Source: Eulemur rufifrons
Taxonomy: Eukaryota > Chordata > Mammalia > Primates > Lemuridae
Assembly: GCF_041146395.1 (NCBI RefSeq)
Contig: NC_090999.1
Span: 73,661,001 to 73,725,000 of the forward strand
Reading direction: 5' to 3'
Length of the DNA stretch: 64,000 nt
The translations under genes were made by a program, and so were the position numbers. Numbering within the stretch: the first letter of the stretch is position 1; each line of letters starts with the position of its first letter. A model generated the notes under the pieces. The model searched no databases and was not told the DNA's origin. It was given only the letters and a program-made list of their open reading frames with translations. Positions 25,061-38,740 of this stretch are shown here, in pieces.

Positions 25061-26214
25061 AAGAACATAAGAATATTTTCATAAACATTTATCCAGAAAT
25101 CTCAATCCTCATAAAGAAAACATTCTGAAGTTAGGACAATGCTTCTTAGAGAATAATACAAGGCATCAGATAATTTTGGTGCATAAGGTAACCTTGTTGA
25201 AAAGTCCCACTTAAAGTAAAAAAAAAAAAGTTGTTTTACATGAAGTGTAGAGGGACCACAAACATAATGATATTGGAAAGGCTTTCACTGTGGCTAGCAT
25301 AGAATTTTTACATCTTCCAAATCTCTGAAATGCTTCAGGACATTTATTGTAAACGATTGATGATGAAAAACTAAACAAGCAAATAGTATATTCTTTTGAA
25401 ATTTTTAACATCAACAATATCTTAAACCATAGGAGTAGAGAAGTACATAGATTTGATCTGATTTTTCTGTAACAAACTATATGTCTCCCCAATCACCATT
25501 TAATTCTTCCAATTTCCTGGGAAACATTACGACAAAATGTCAAATCTCTGCACTTTCGGCATACCGCTCAAAATGGTGGCATTATCTTGAAGTGACCTTT
25601 TCTAATGTTCAATTTTTCCTACAGAAAATATTTATTTCTTTCTCTACATATACTCCTTCGGCCTTAATTCTCCATTTGAAAAAACTAGTGCTATTTTTAT
25701 ATGACCTTGAACCTAACTTATTCAGAATTCAGGGTCCTCAATCTAACCTTTCTCACCTGCAAAATGTAAAACAGAATAAAACATCTCGGGTAACTTTTAC
25801 AATGATAATCTGTGATTTTTATGAGTGTTGCCATGTGAGCAGATGTAAACCTATTATGGACATTTGAGTCACTGAAAAATTTGATCCTTATTGTAGGAAT
25901 TCTACTTTTTAAATGTTAAATGTGACTCTTTACAAAGTTGCTTAATATCACACATCTTTTAAAACTAACATTTACTTTAAAACAATTACCTTTTCTATTT
26001 ACATGAAAGTAGACCAATAATTAGTTACACAATTGTAGAGACAAGATTGACTGCCTGGACCTAAAAATGCTTATGCTGTGAGTTGAAATGTATCATTCAT
26101 GTTCCTTCTATACAAAGTTTATTTATGTTTTTTTATGTCATACTAAAGAATAGAATCATAATTCCTTTAGAATATGGGAGTTTACATTGTCAGTATTTTC
26201 AGTGAAAGATTTTT
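25061..26214. other. No recognisable feature
   Basis: AT-rich unique sequence. The longest open frame of the window (128 codons, 25481-25867) is here, but it has no recognisable domain and no splice or promoter context, so I treat it as chance. Confidence 0.45.
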
Positions 26215-26270
26215 TTTTAAATTTCAAAATGTTAAGGGGTGCAAATGTTTTTTTTACCTGGATAGCTTTT

Positions 26271-26636
26271 TTTTTTTTTTTTTTTTTTTTTGTTTTTTTG
26301 TTTTTTTTTGTTTTTTTTTGTTGAGACAGCGTCTCACTTTGTTGCCAAGGCTAGAGTGAGTGCCGTGGCGTCAGCTTAGCTCACAGCAACCTCAGACTCC
26401 TCGGCTTAAGCGATCCTACTGCCTCAGCCTCCCGAGTAGCTGGGACTACAGGCATGCGCCACTATGCCCGGCTAATTTTTTCTATATAGATTTTTAGTTG
26501 TCCATATAATGTCTTTCTATTTTTAGTAGAGACGGGGTCTCGCTCAGGCTGGTTTCGAACTCCTGACCTTGAGCAATCCACCCGCCTCGGCCTCCCAGAG
26601 TGCTAGGATTACAGGCGTGAGCCACCACGCCCGGCC
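26271..26636 (-). mobile_element. Alu SINE, lemur type, minus strand
   Basis: A complete dimer that reads from the poly(A) tail (poly-T interrupted by G at 26271-26320) to 'gccaccacgcccggcc' at 26636. The duplication 'ctggatagctttt' lies at 26258-26270 and 26637-26649. It carries the reverse complement of 'gctgacgccacggcactc' and the lemur inter-arm spacer. It is inserted in an L1 3' UTR. High CpG retention suggests it is young. Confidence 0.97.
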
Positions 26637-27164
26637 CTGGATAGCTTTTATAATGCTTAAGTCAGGGCTATAAGTGTGCCCATCACCCAAATAGTGTTCA
26701 TTGTACCTGTTAGGTAGGTCTTTATCCCTCCTCTTCTTTCCCCCTTCTTGATTTCCAGTGATTTTTACTTCTCTCTGTGCCCATGTGTGCTCATGCTCAT
26801 CAATTAATTTGAAACTATTAGGGAGTACATGTAGTGCTTCTTTTTCCATTCTTGAGATACTTCACTTAGGATACAGGAGAATATCTGTATACCAATAGCA
26901 GTCAGGCTGAGAGTCAAATCAAAGACTCAATACTATTCACAATAGCTACCAAGAAAATAAAATAATTAGGAATATATTTAACCAACAAGGTAAAAGATCT
27001 CTACATGGAAAACTACAAAATACTAATGAAAGAAATTGCAGATAACACAAACAAATGGAAAAATATATCATGCTCATTGATCAGTAGAATTAACATTGTT
27101 AAAATATCCATATTGCCCAAAGTGATTTACAGATTCAATGCAATTCCAATAAAAACAACAACAT

Positions 27165-27352
27165 AGAACTGAACAGAAATCAAGCATGTGGGATAGGGGA
27201 GGAGGGGATGGGTAAATTCACACCTAATGGGAAAAATGCACACTATCTGGGTGATGGGCATACTCATATTAATAAATTTTGACTCAAACTGTACAAAAGC
27301 AATTCATGTAACCAGAACATTTGTATGCCCATAATATTCTGCAATAAAAAAA
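27165..27352 (+). mobile_element. Short L1 3' UTR insertion within older L1
   Basis: Between two adjacent parts of L1 ORF2 ('aaaaacaacaacat' at left, 'catattttatagatctggag' at right) sits an unrelated piece that starts near 'agaactgaacagaaatcaag'. It runs through 'ggggaggaggggatgggtaa' and 'cataatattctgcaataaa', then a short A tail. This is the 3' UTR end of a strepsirrhine-type L1. A short possible duplication (aacaacat/atgaacat) flanks it. It is 5'-truncated to about 190 bp. Confidence 0.75.
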
Positions 27353-28110
27353 ATGAACATCATATTTTATAGATCTGGAGAAAATAATTCTACCCTTCAT
27401 TTGGAACAGTGCCTCACCAAAAAAAAGTCAGAATAGCCAAAGCAATTTTGAGCGAAAAGAACAAATCTAGAGGCATCACATTACCAGGTTTCAAATTATA
27501 CTACAAGGCCATAATAACCAAAACAGTATGGTATTCATACAAAAATAGAGACATACACCAAAGGAACAGCACAAAGAACCATCTACCTACAACCAACTAA
27601 TCTTTGACAAGGCAGAAAACAACAACATACACTGGGGAAAAGAAGCCCTATTCAATAAATAGTGCTGGGAAAATCATATAGCCACATGCAGAAGAATGAA
27701 ACAGGACCCTTATCTCTCACCAATCACAAAAATTAATTCAAGATGGATAAAAGACTTAAATGTAAGACATGAAACCATAATAATTCTAGAAGAAAATGTA
27801 GGAAAAAATCTTCTAGATATCAGCCTAGGCAAAGAGTTTATGACTAAGACCCTAAAGGCAATTACAGCAACAACAAAAATAAATAAATGGAACTTCATTA
27901 AATGAAAAAGCTCTACATGGCAAAGGAGATAACAGAGCAACTAGACAACCTACAGAATGTGAGAAAATATTCACAAACCATACATGTGATAAATGGCTAA
28001 TGTCTAGAATCTACAAAGAATTCAAGCAAATCAGCAAGAAAAAAAAAAAAAAGACCACATTAAAAAGTGGACAAAAGACATGAATAGAAACTTTTCAAAA
28101 TAAGAGAGGA

Positions 28111-31100
28111 AAATGATTTTTACTCAATTACTTAATGTTTTCCAAGCTTATTGTTATAGTATGGTATTGGTGATTTTATAATATATTTATTTAGATTTTT
28201 TTGTCATTTACAACTCCTTGTTTTATTTCATTTTTTTTAAGAAATTTGATAACCACTCTCTTACAGCTCTAGTAACAACTCTGTATCTGTAGTTAATGTA
28301 CCATTCCAACTTCTTTTTAGCTTGGTTTAGCCAATTATCTTTATCATTGCATTTTTGGCATTTATTATTTTTTCTTTTGCTCTGCAAATGATAATTTGGG
28401 GATTTTTCTTTTACTATCTTCTTCAGTTGAAGGCTTGATTATTTTTATTCTTTGGAAACTGTGTTAGTCACATCAAAGTTTACCTCTGACTTATGTATTT
28501 CATAATGGAAATTTTGATTTCCTTTTCACCCAAAATCATTTAATTCAATTTTTTCATTTTTTAAAATGTTTGACTTAAGCTTTATTTTTATTTATTTTAT
28601 CCTATCAATAATTAGTTTGCATCACAATTTGAGAATGTGTGATAGATATTTCTATTTTATGTAATTATTGAGATTTTAGTAATTGTATGACATCGTTATT
28701 AGCCTCATATTGAATGTGTGATTTATTAACAGTATATTCACTTAAAAGGGTATAGAGTTTGTATATAGGTAGGTATGTATGTGATTATAGTATTCAGATC
28801 ATGTAATTGTAGCTACTCAAATTCATTAGTATAAATTAAAAATTCATTTCATCTACTTGTAGCTAACAGAAGTAAATTACTATTTTTGACACATTGCATT
28901 TATGTATATTTTCCCATGTATTTCTGGAGCCTGTTTTCCAAATTTGAAATTATGTGTTCTGTTTTGTTTTTATAATTTTACATGACATCATTAATATCTT
29001 CTAGGCAGTACTCTCATTCAATATAAAATATCTTTTTCTCCGAAAGTCAATTTCTCTGATTTTGATTTTCATCCTGTAAGGTCTATAGTTTGATTTTTTT
29101 TTCATTTTTTATTAATAATTTGAAACTAAATATCCCAGACACATGTTTTAGATGTGTCCCTTCTTAAGGGCATAGAGTTAGGTTTTGGTTTTTTGATGAT
29201 ATTCCTAAGAAAATACTTTGAATAGGTTAGTTTATGTAATTTAAAGTTGTTGAGAGAAAATGTTTATATTAAATGTGTTTTCCTATTTTAGTTGTTAAAC
29301 ACATCTTTACTATAGTGTATCATTAAGTACATGGTCTGACCCCTGTATTTTTATCCTACTATATCTGCAAATGTATGTTTTAGCTCTTTATCAGTTACCA
29401 TAAAATCTTCAATTATACCTCCAAATGTCAATTTCCTGGTACACTACAAATGACCAGGACATTAGTGGAGCAATGACCCAGTGGGGTATCAATGCCTCAC
29501 TGTGAGACTTAGAGAAAATAACATATGTGTCTATCCTTTTTGGTTACTCCACTTCACCTCTATCTCAAGATTTTTATTACATGTTCCGGGATCTTTGTCT
29601 GAATGCATTATTTATATTCATATTGCTGTAATCCTTACATAAACTTTCAAAATTTATACCATTTGTATCATTTGTGATTCTATAAATGGATTCAATGTTT
29701 AAGAACATTCCCCCATCCCAAATTTTTCCTACTGCTATATTTTTCTTTTAATTTGTATCTTAGTTGGCTGAATCTATTCAAGCTTATGATTTAATTTTCA
29801 AAATAGGCTTATGATTTCTATATTTGCTGAGTTCACAATTTTGAAACACCTTATAATACTGAAATGACAACTTGGAATTAACATTCCTAATTCATATACA
29901 TTCTCTTTCATGAGATGTCTTTAGTCACTATTTCATGGTAATCAAATATTGCATATTGTTGAAATATAGTCTGAGACTAGTAATGTATCCTTCAGATAAA
30001 TGCCAGAAAGATTCCTTTATAATGCCCAAATTTCAATGATATTTCAGAACATGTCTTGGTGTTGAACATTAATTATAATTTTTCTTATTCTAAGATTGAA
30101 GGACTATCCTCTCCTACTGTGATCTTGAATATGTAATTGTGCATTGTTTTTTGTGTTCTCTACTTCATCGTCAATAGTTGAATTTTCTAACATATTGTTA
30201 ATATATCCAACTACGCTTGTGAATTTACCCATTCTTTCTTTGTAGTGACACCTTTTTATTCTTATATTTCAAAATTCTTTAAATACGTGTGTATACATTT
30301 TTGATATTACAGTCTTCTTGATGAATTGATTTTTATCACTGAGAATTGTCCTTTATTTAATAACAGTTTTTCCTCTGTCTACTTTTCTGATGTTAATGTA
30401 GCCATATCAGCAAACTAATTTTTGTGTTTGCATTATGTATCTATTTCCACCCTTCACTTTAAATTTCCACTTATGTCTTTATATTTAAAATGAGTTTTTT
30501 GTATGTGGCATATAGTTTGGTTTTGCTATTTTATCTAATCCTTTACTCTTTTTTTAGTAGAGTGTTATGTCAATTTACTTTATGTATCAGTATAAAGATT
30601 GATCAAGATGGTTTAAATCTGTCATGTTTTTATTTATTTTCTCTTTCACTCATCTTTTGCTTTTTGTTTTTGGTTGTTGTTTGTTTTTCTCTCTTTTTCC
30701 TACATCTTTCTAGTGTATATAATAATTTATTTCTAAAACTCTTTAGAATTACCCCATGCTATTTTTTTTTCTTTTTGGTGTTTGCTCTAGTGATTACAAA
30801 TATGAATTTTTAACTTATCATGATTTACTATCAAATAAAATTATACTACTTTATGAACAACATATGCAGCTTATAACTGCATCATTCCATCTATCCCTTC
30901 TTAGTCTTTCTGGTATTTTTATGTATGTTGTAAAGCTCACAATATTTTTATTTATTTTGCTTAAAAGAATCATACTTTACGAAATTTAAAAAAAAACAAT
31001 ATTAATATTTTTTCTAGTGATTTTTATTCTTACCTGTTGAATCAAATCTCCATGTGCTATTGTTTCTCTTCAACTTGAAGATTATTTTTAGCCTTTCTTA

Positions 31101-32250
31101 AAATTTTCTCAATTTGCTCTCTGAGAATATATTCATTTAAAATTCACTTTTGAAGATATTTTCTCTTGATATAGAATTCCAGCTTGATAGTTTTTGTTTT
31201 TGTTTTTAACTTTTTGGCAACTTAAAGATAATAGTCTTTCATTTTCTTCCCTCCATTTTTTCTGATGAATAACATGCCTGATGTTTATATTGTTACTGTT
31301 TTATGTATATCTCATGCCTTTTTCTCTGGTTGATATTTAATTTATTTTTCTCTTCATTTTGGCTTCCTGCAATGTAATTTGGTGTGCCTAGGTGTGGCTT
31401 TTTTTGTATTTATACTATGTATGTTAGTTGAGATTTTTGTTTGTTTGTTTATTTGCGTGATTGTTTGTTTCTGTGGAGATATGCCCAGTATTGGGAAATT
31501 TCCTTCCATTGTATCTTCAAAGACATCCTCTCATTCTGTCTCTCTTGTTGTTTGGGTACTCAATTGCACATATGTTATATCATTTGTTATTGACCATATA
31601 TCTCAAATACACGTTTTTTTATTTTTCACATTTTTATTGACATTTCATTCTGATAATTTCTGTTGACCTTATGTTCACATGCACAGATTTTTTCCTCTAA
31701 TGTGTGAATCTACTGGTAAATCCTTAAAAACAATTCTTCATCTCATATCTTATAATTTATAAAATAATAAAATTTTATAATTTATTTTTATTTTCTCTTT
31801 TTCATTGGGTATATTTTTTCTACTTCCCTCCCTTTACTACATCCTCTATCTGCTCATGAATATTGTCCATATTTTGCCTTAGAGGCACAACTATATTTAT
31901 CAATGTTATTTTAAAGCATCTTTTTGTCTCATCTCTGAGTCTTTTTTACATTGACTGTTTCTTGTCTTGGCCATGTGACTTAGTTAAATTAATATTTATT
32001 TTATAGATGAGCATGTCCCTTATTGTGGAGAGCATATAGTTTTGGGAGCTCTATTATTTAATTTGGCTGCATTTGGATCTTGTTGCACTTCTTGTTTGAC
32101 TGAGTATGCCAGTGCTTTCAAACATTTTGGCTGTGGGACTAGACATGTTCCTTCAGCAGAACTTGGAATCTGAGCAATGACAGAGATCTCTTGGAGGATT
32201 TCAGTTTACCTGCCATATTTTGTGGTCATTGTGTAGTTCTTTTTTCTCTC
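28111..32250 (-). mobile_element. Long decayed L1M on minus strand
   Basis: The T-rich plus strand is antisense to an old L1. Examples are 'tgtcctttatttaataacag', 'gatgttaatgtagccatatc', 'tatgtggcatatagtttggt', 'ttttctctggttgatattta' and 'gtgtgcctaggtgtggcttt', in the order expected for antisense L1M/HAL1 from ORF2 towards ORF1. Ends are approximate, and the part before about 28700 is weak. The frames at 30490-30989 and 31379-31666 are hydrophobic only because antisense L1 is T-rich. They are not membrane proteins. Confidence 0.55.
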
Positions 32251-34560
32251 TAGTTCTGCCTTTGTCTTTCTGCACATTGTGAGATCTCTTTCATTCCTGT
32301 TTGTTTGTTTGTTTGTTTATTTATTGCCCCTAGCCTTTATTAGCTAATGCATTGCACTTTGTGAAAATTATCAAGAACCGTCAATTAGCTCATCACAATA
32401 CCATGGATACTGGAAGAAATCAGGAGACTTCTAAGTCAGAAACCAAAATATCTTATTATTCACATGACAGCTTGCAAAATAAACTCCATTTTCATATAGG
32501 ATTTCCTTCTCCGCCAAGTACCATGGCAATGAGGTAGAAGTGGATCCAGAAGGATGCTACACACATAACAGGTATTCATCACAACTGAGGAATCTGAATT
32601 TAGGAAATCCTAACCTTTATAAAGGGCTTCAATGAAACTTATATGACTTTGCCCCAGTGGAAGATCTTATCTTTATTATACAGGATAGCAAAATATTGGC
32701 CCTTTTACTTAGAGGTAGACAGCTATATCTACCTTTCAAGTTGTTTTTTTTTTTTTTTTAATGAAATAGTCCTGACAAAAGTAATTTAAAACAATGGCTG
32801 TCCATGTCTCAATGTCTTGATGACAAGTCATGCAGAAATGCAAGAGACTCATGGATAATTGCCTCCCAGCAAAAATTGGAATTGCCTTTAAAAAATATTC
32901 TTTAGCTCTCCTAACTTGTGCGCTTCAGTGTTCCACTGCTTTGTATAAAGTCATGACCTCACATACCTCAGAGATGACATTTCCCTCCTCTCCTGCCTGT
33001 CTTCTATGTTGGCATATCATCTGCCATCTCCATTCACTCAGGGGTGGTCCATAGGAAACATGGACATGTAGCCACAGATTCACTGTATGACTTGGGACTT
33101 TTTAATCAAGCCAGCCTAAACATTCATGGTTTGGATGGTTTCTCCTTATATGTATCTACTCTCATTTTCCTAATTTCCTAAAATATAAAATCCTATTTTG
33201 TTCTTGAACCTACATCTGTAGTTTGATTCTCTTCAAGATGCTATTGTTGAAGAGTTCATTGTAATCCCATAGTTGATTTGACAGCCTACATAAAAGTTAC
33301 TCAATAACCTCATGAGACATATCTTTCAGAGACTTATGTATTATGGATTCAACTTCCTCCTATTCCTACAGGATTGAAAAGAATTGTAGGCTTCCGCTGT
33401 CTCAGGAGGAAAAATTATTCTCTAACTGTTCCTCAGGATTTGTTTGTCTGTTTGATTGTTTGTTTGTTTGTTTGTTTGTTTTATCTTTAGCTTCCTAACA
33501 GGTTTATAGTAGCTATTATTTGTGGCATATCTGCCTTGGTCTGTATTAGATTAGAAGTAAGTTTCTCTTGTAATTTTCTAAATCCTAATCGTAAGTATAC
33601 AACTCATCTACCTTCTTCTTTTGTTTAATAAATAGGTCAGTGTAATGATTTCATTTTATATTTCTCCTCTATTGTCCCATTAAAATAGAAAATTAAAAAC
33701 CCTGGCCATTTTAAATTTTTCCGTGTGAGTCAGTGGTTTTCAGAGAGCCTCCCATTGGGGCTGTCTCATTTACACATAAGACTAATGAAAGTAATCAATA
33801 AGATATTTTGCAAATGTAAATTCTTTCCTTTTTCAGCTCTGCTTTAAGAATTATCTGTTGATTTTTGAAGTTTTTCCTCTTCATTCAATAGAGAACATAT
33901 TTAAATTTACTCTATAGGAATATTTATTTTCTTTAGTTTGATAGTGTCTGATATTTTATTTGGTCTATTTTTATTTTCTGTGTTCAAAATTTAATTTCAT
34001 AAGACTGTGTATAAAGCTGGATTTTATAAACTGGCTTGATTTCTTTATTTGAACCAAGAAATTATTAGTCTGTTTTAGAAAACACAATTTATTATACATT
34101 CTATGTGATGTTACATGTGTATATAAAAAGTTAATCAAAAGTACATGCTAAAAATTATTAATAGTATGCCATTATATTGGTATATAAGCATCATAACACT
34201 TGAGTGGGACACATCACTTTTGCTCATACGTCTTTGTCCAACGCTGGCCTCATGCCATGGGCACAGGGGAGTATAATTTCACAGAAGGCAAGCAACAATT
34301 ATTTTGAACAATATTATAATAGACCATGTAGGCAACTAGCAATGCCTGCTATATCACCTTTATTCAAATAAAGGTCTTTATCTGAAATAATAAGATAAGT
34401 GGATCCTAATTAATTAGAGTGTGTCAGATAAAAGAGATCAAATGCTAAGATTCTCTATTCTACAACATGAAAACAAATCACAGCCATGAATCAAAGTGTT
34501 TTTTTAATGAAAGTAAAGTCACAAATTAACATAAGATTAAAAATATGTCAAATTATAGAA
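32251..34560. other. Unassigned sequence with (GTTT)n tracts
   Basis: Tetranucleotide GTTT/ATTT tracts lie at about 32300-32325 and 33440-33481, and a poly-T run lies at about 32744-32759. The block at 32360-33430 is somewhat less AT-rich and might be an old LTR, but I cannot match it. No exon is recognised. Confidence 0.4.
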
Positions 34561-36290
34561 GGCCTTCAAGATGGCTGACGAAAGGCATCTGGCACTCACC
34601 TCCTCCACAAAGAACCAAAAAATAGCAAGTAGATAATCATACTTTGAACTGATTATCTAAAAGAGAATAATAGAATTCAACAGAGAAATGACAGGAAACT
34701 TCTAAGGCAGGGAAGGAGAAGGAAGTGAGGCAGCCTGCTCAGCTGAGATTGGCTAGGAACCCTGAGAAGCTCCCAGTGCTGGGAAAGTGTGAATGAGAAA
34801 CCCCCAGCAATCCACATTCCCATCATAGACTCTTGCAGTCCTAGCCAACAGGAGAGTCCCTCAATCCTCACAGGCCCAGAGACTAACATAGGAAGCTGCC
34901 TGGAGACTGCGATGGCACTGGTCCAGCGAGGGAGCTCTCACTGGGTCCCACATATCCCCTGAGTCCTAAGCAGCTATAGCACAGAATCATACTGAGAGCC
35001 CAGCCCCTACCAGACTGTTTCTTGCCCTGAGGGGTCAGTAGCCCTGCATCTCCACATCCCTGGAGTCCCACTGACATCCCCTGCCTGCAGCCACTGCCAC
35101 TATTGGCTGAAGCCACAAGGAGCAAAGCATGAGCCACCTCCAGCAGTAGAGCCACCACATTATTACATGCCCTAAAATGGATACCCCCCACCCATAGCTG
35201 CTATTCCTGTTGGCTGCCAGCACACAGGCTGAAGTGTGAGCCACTGGCTATGACGTCACCACCCCCAGTAGCAGAACTGCTGTGCATTTACAAGTACCCA
35301 AAGGACAGGCTTCTGCATTTGCAGCCCCCAATTTGTATGCATGTTCCCCAGCTTCCTGTTTATGGCTGCTGTCAAGGCAAACTACACTGCCCTCCCCAGC
35401 ATCAGGGCCACAATGCAGTGGCCCCCAACTAATCATTTCATTGGGGGCCTGGGAATTATCCCACTCTTCTTTTCCACAGCCAGTGCCTACAAGTGTCACC
35501 TGGAGGACTTAGGACAGACCTTATTGGCCTGGCTTTGTTCCCCCACTACTCAAGCATGCTGTCCGGGGGTCAAGTGACCACCCAGGACACCACTGGCACC
35601 TGGGTACTCCTCCTGGGGACCTGAAACTGGGCCCACCTATACTGCCATTACCACCACAACTGGAACCAATTTGCTTAGGCCACCTGCAGGCCTGTGGACT
35701 GACCAGCCCAGCCCTTCATAGCCACCACCAATACCAGTATGGACCACTTTGTCACACCACAACTACTGCTATCACCCATGCCACATCTACCGCCTAGGGG
35801 CCCAAGGATCTGCCCAGCCCATTGCTGGCATTGCTGGCACTAGAGTAAGCTGCCTACAGGTGCAAAAATCAGCCCATTTGGGCATGCTAACACTGGTGCC
35901 AGCACACACCATGTTAGTGCCCAAAACAGGTATGCTCAGCCTACTGCTGTCAACACTGGGGCCCAAGGTCTGGTCCAATTGGTGTCCCTAGCCCCAACAA
36001 AACTTCACCACAGCCTCCACTGATAACCACACCCTAAGCTACTGAGGAAATTATAGATACTACTGATGGTGTTTACAGCCAAAGAAATTATACAGACACT
36101 GCACTACAGCATGCACCAAGAATCAAAGCCAAAGTGCCTTATTAAACCAACACCATAAATACATCTTCAGGAAAAAACCTCCCCTACAAAAACAAATCCA
36201 AAGGAATAGAAATGACTGTTACACCAGATGTGCAGATATCAATGTAAGATATCACAGAAAACATGAAAAAGCAACGAAAAAGAACACTTA
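34561..36290 (+). other. L1 5' UTR (GC-rich)
   Basis: This is the only long GC-rich stretch in the window. 'caacagagaaatgacaggaa', 'ccctgagaagctcccagtgc', 'ccctcaatcctcacaggccc' and 'gatatcaatgtaagatatca' follow the L1M/L1PB 5' UTR order. This region held the L1 internal RNA polymerase II promoter. Frames of 60-102 codons on both strands (34677-35991) arise from its composition and should not be annotated as genes. Confidence 0.85.
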
Positions 36291-36655
36291 CAAAGGAACA
36301 CAATAATTCTCCAACAGATTCTAATGATAAATAAATTTATGAAACTCTAGAAAAAAAATTTAAAATAATGATATTAATGAAGCTCAGTACAAGAGAACAT
36401 AGATTAAAAAATACAAAAAAATCAGATAAAAAGCTCAGAATATAAAACAGTAATTTACCAAAGAAATAGATATAAAAAAGAACCAAACAGAAATCCTGGA
36501 ACTGAAGAATTCATTTAATGAAATAAAAAATACATTCAAAATCTTCAACAATAGACTAGATCAAGCAGAAAAAATAATTTCAAAACTTGAAGGCAGATCT
36601 TTTGAAATAACCAAGTAAGACAAAAATAGGAAAAAAAAATGAACAAAATCTATGA
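36290..36655 (+). pseudogene. L1 ORF1 remnant
   Basis: The nucleotides follow the start of L1 ORF1, which encodes the RNA-binding coiled-coil protein. Stops are frequent and the sequence ends at the deletion junction near 36655. No coiled-coil or RRM frame of useful length remains. Confidence 0.65.
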
Positions 36656-38740
36656 AGAAAAGCCATATGATTATCTCAATAGATGAATAAAAAGCATTTG
36701 ATAAAATTCAAGATCACTTCATGATTAAAAACTCATAACAAACTAGATATAAAAAAACATATTTCAATGTAATAAAGGCCACTTATGACTAACTCACAAT
36801 TAATATCATACTGAATAGGGACAAGGTGAAAGCCTATTCTCTAAGAAGACAAGGAAGCCTAATTTCACCACTCCTTTTCAACTTAGTACTGAATGTCCTA
36901 GCCAGAGCAATCAGACAAGAGAAGAAATAAAAGATATACAAATTGGAAAAGAGGAAGTAAAATTGTCCCCCTTTGCAAAAGTCATAATTTTATATCTAGA
37001 AAAACATAAAGATTCCACCAAAAAACTTTTGGGTCTGATGAAGAAATCCAGTAAAGTTGCAGGACACAAAATCAACATACAAAATTTAATGGTGTTTTTA
37101 TACACCAATAAAAAATTAGCTGAGAATAAAATCAAGAAAGAAATCCCATTTATATTAGCTATAAAAAAATAGAATACCTAAGAATAAATTTTAACCAAGG
37201 AAGTTAAAGATTTCTACAAGAAAAAATACAAAACACTGATAAAAGAAATTGATGAGGACACATAGGAATAGAAAGGCATCCCATTCTCATGAATCAGAAG
37301 ACTTAGTAGTATTAAAATGCCCATACCACCCAAAGCAATCCACAGATTCAACACAATCCCTATCAAAATACCAATTTAATTTTTCACAGAAATAGAACAA
37401 ATAATTCTAAAATTTCTAAGGAATTTTAGAAATTCCTAAGTTTCTTTCCTACCAAAAAAGAACTGGAACAGCAAAGCAATCCTGAGGAAAAAGAATAAAA
37501 CTGGAGGCATCACAGTACCTGACTTCAAAGTATGTTACAGGGCTATAGTAACTCAAACAGTGTGATATTGGGATAAGGACAGACACATAGACCAACAGAA
37601 CAGAATAACAAACACAGAAATAAATACATGTATTTATAGCCAACTGATTTTCAACAAAAGTGCCCAAAAATATACACCAGGGAAAAACTCTTCATTAAAT
37701 GAAGCTAGATTAATTGGATAGCCATATGCAGAAGAATGAAACTGGACCCCTATCTCTCAGCATATACAAAAATTGACTCAAGATGGATTAAAGACTTAAA
37801 TATAAGACCCAAAGCTATAAAACTACTAGAAAAAAACATAGGATGGGAACACTTTAGGACATTGGTCTAGGCAAAGATTTTATGGCTAAAACCTCAAAAG
37901 TACAGGTAATAAAAATAAAACTAGCCAAATGGAACTATATTAAACCAAAAAGCTTCTACACAGCAAAGGAAACAATTAATAGAGTTAAAAGACAACCTGT
38001 TGAAAGGGAGAAAATATTTGCAAACTATTCACTCAACAAGGGACTAATATCAAGAATATAGAAGGAATTAAAACAACTCAACAGCAATAAAACAAATAAT
38101 TTCATTAAAAAGTGGGCAAAGGGCATGAATATACATTTCTCAAAAAAAAAAAAAAATACAAATGGCCAACAGATATATGAAAAAATTCTTATCACTAATT
38201 ATCAGGAAAATACAAATCAAAATGACAATTATAGATCATCTTACCCCAGTTAGAATGGCTATTACTAAAAAGACAAAAAATAACTGATGCTGGTTAGGAT
38301 GCATAGTAAAGGAAACTCTTATACATTGTTGGTAGAAATAAGTTAGTACAGCTACTATAGAAAACAGTATGGAGATTTTTCAAAGAATTAAAAATAGAAC
38401 TACCATATGATCTAGCAATCTCACTACTTGGTATTTATCCAAAGGAAAGGGAATCAGTATGTCAAAGTGATTCCTGCACCCCCATGTTTACTGCAGCACT
38501 GTTCACAAATGCAAAGATATGGAATCAACTTCTATGTCTATCAACGGACAAATGGATAAAAAATGTGAGATATATACACAATAGAACACCATTCAGCCAT
38601 GAAAAAGAATAAAATCGTGTCATTCACAGCAACATAGATGGAAGTAGAGGTCATTATGTTAAGTGAAATAAGCCAGAAACAGAAAGACAAATATTGCATG
38701 TTCTCACTCATATGTGGGATCTAAAAAAGTTGAGTTCATG
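36656..38740 (+). pseudogene. L1 ORF2 remnant (partial RT to C-terminus)
   Basis: ORF2 encodes an endonuclease/reverse transcriptase. Here the endonuclease and the N-terminal part of the reverse transcriptase are deleted. In the frame at 36963-37172, the expected catalytic FADD box reads FAKV, followed by 'ILYLEKHKDSTKKLLGLMKK'. The two catalytic aspartates are therefore lost. Further fragments continue to the ORF2 C-terminal region (about 37441-38640). Many stops and frameshifts show it is dead. Confidence 0.85.

Larger units (their letters stand above)
26215..28110 (-). mobile_element. L1 with 5' inversion (3' part minus, 5' part plus)
   Basis: From 26215 to about 26875, the Alu excluded, the minus strand is an L1 3' UTR and ORF2 end. 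The plus strand reads 'ttcaaaatgttaaggggtgc', then 'aatgcttaagtcagggctat', then 'ttccattcttgagatacttc'. From about 26876 the orientation flips. The plus strand then reads L1 ORF2 ('ttcacaatagctaccaagaa', later 'gcatcacattaccaggtttc' and 'caagatggataaaagactta') to 28110. Flipped 5' sequence next to a normal 3' end is the mark of twin priming during L1 integration. ORF2 remnants near 27409-27905 (for example '[14 protein letters not shown]') are interrupted by stops. Confidence 0.75.

Noticed and set aside
25481..25867. Longest open frame of the window (128 codons) as a possible gene
   Set aside because: No recognisable domain, splice context or promoter, and the length is within chance expectation for 64 kb read in six frames.
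30490..30989. Hydrophobic frames (107 and 77 codons) as small membrane proteins
   Set aside because: They lie in T-rich antisense L1 sequence, and the Phe/Leu richness follows from poly-T codons.
32360..33430. Possible LTR of an endogenous retrovirus
   Set aside because: No TG...CA ends, polyadenylation signal with paired LTR, or internal retroviral sequence could be recognised.
34677..35991. Overlapping frames on both strands in a GC-rich block, possible gene or CpG-island promoter
   Set aside because: The block follows the L1 5' UTR in order and is CpG-poor despite its GC content.
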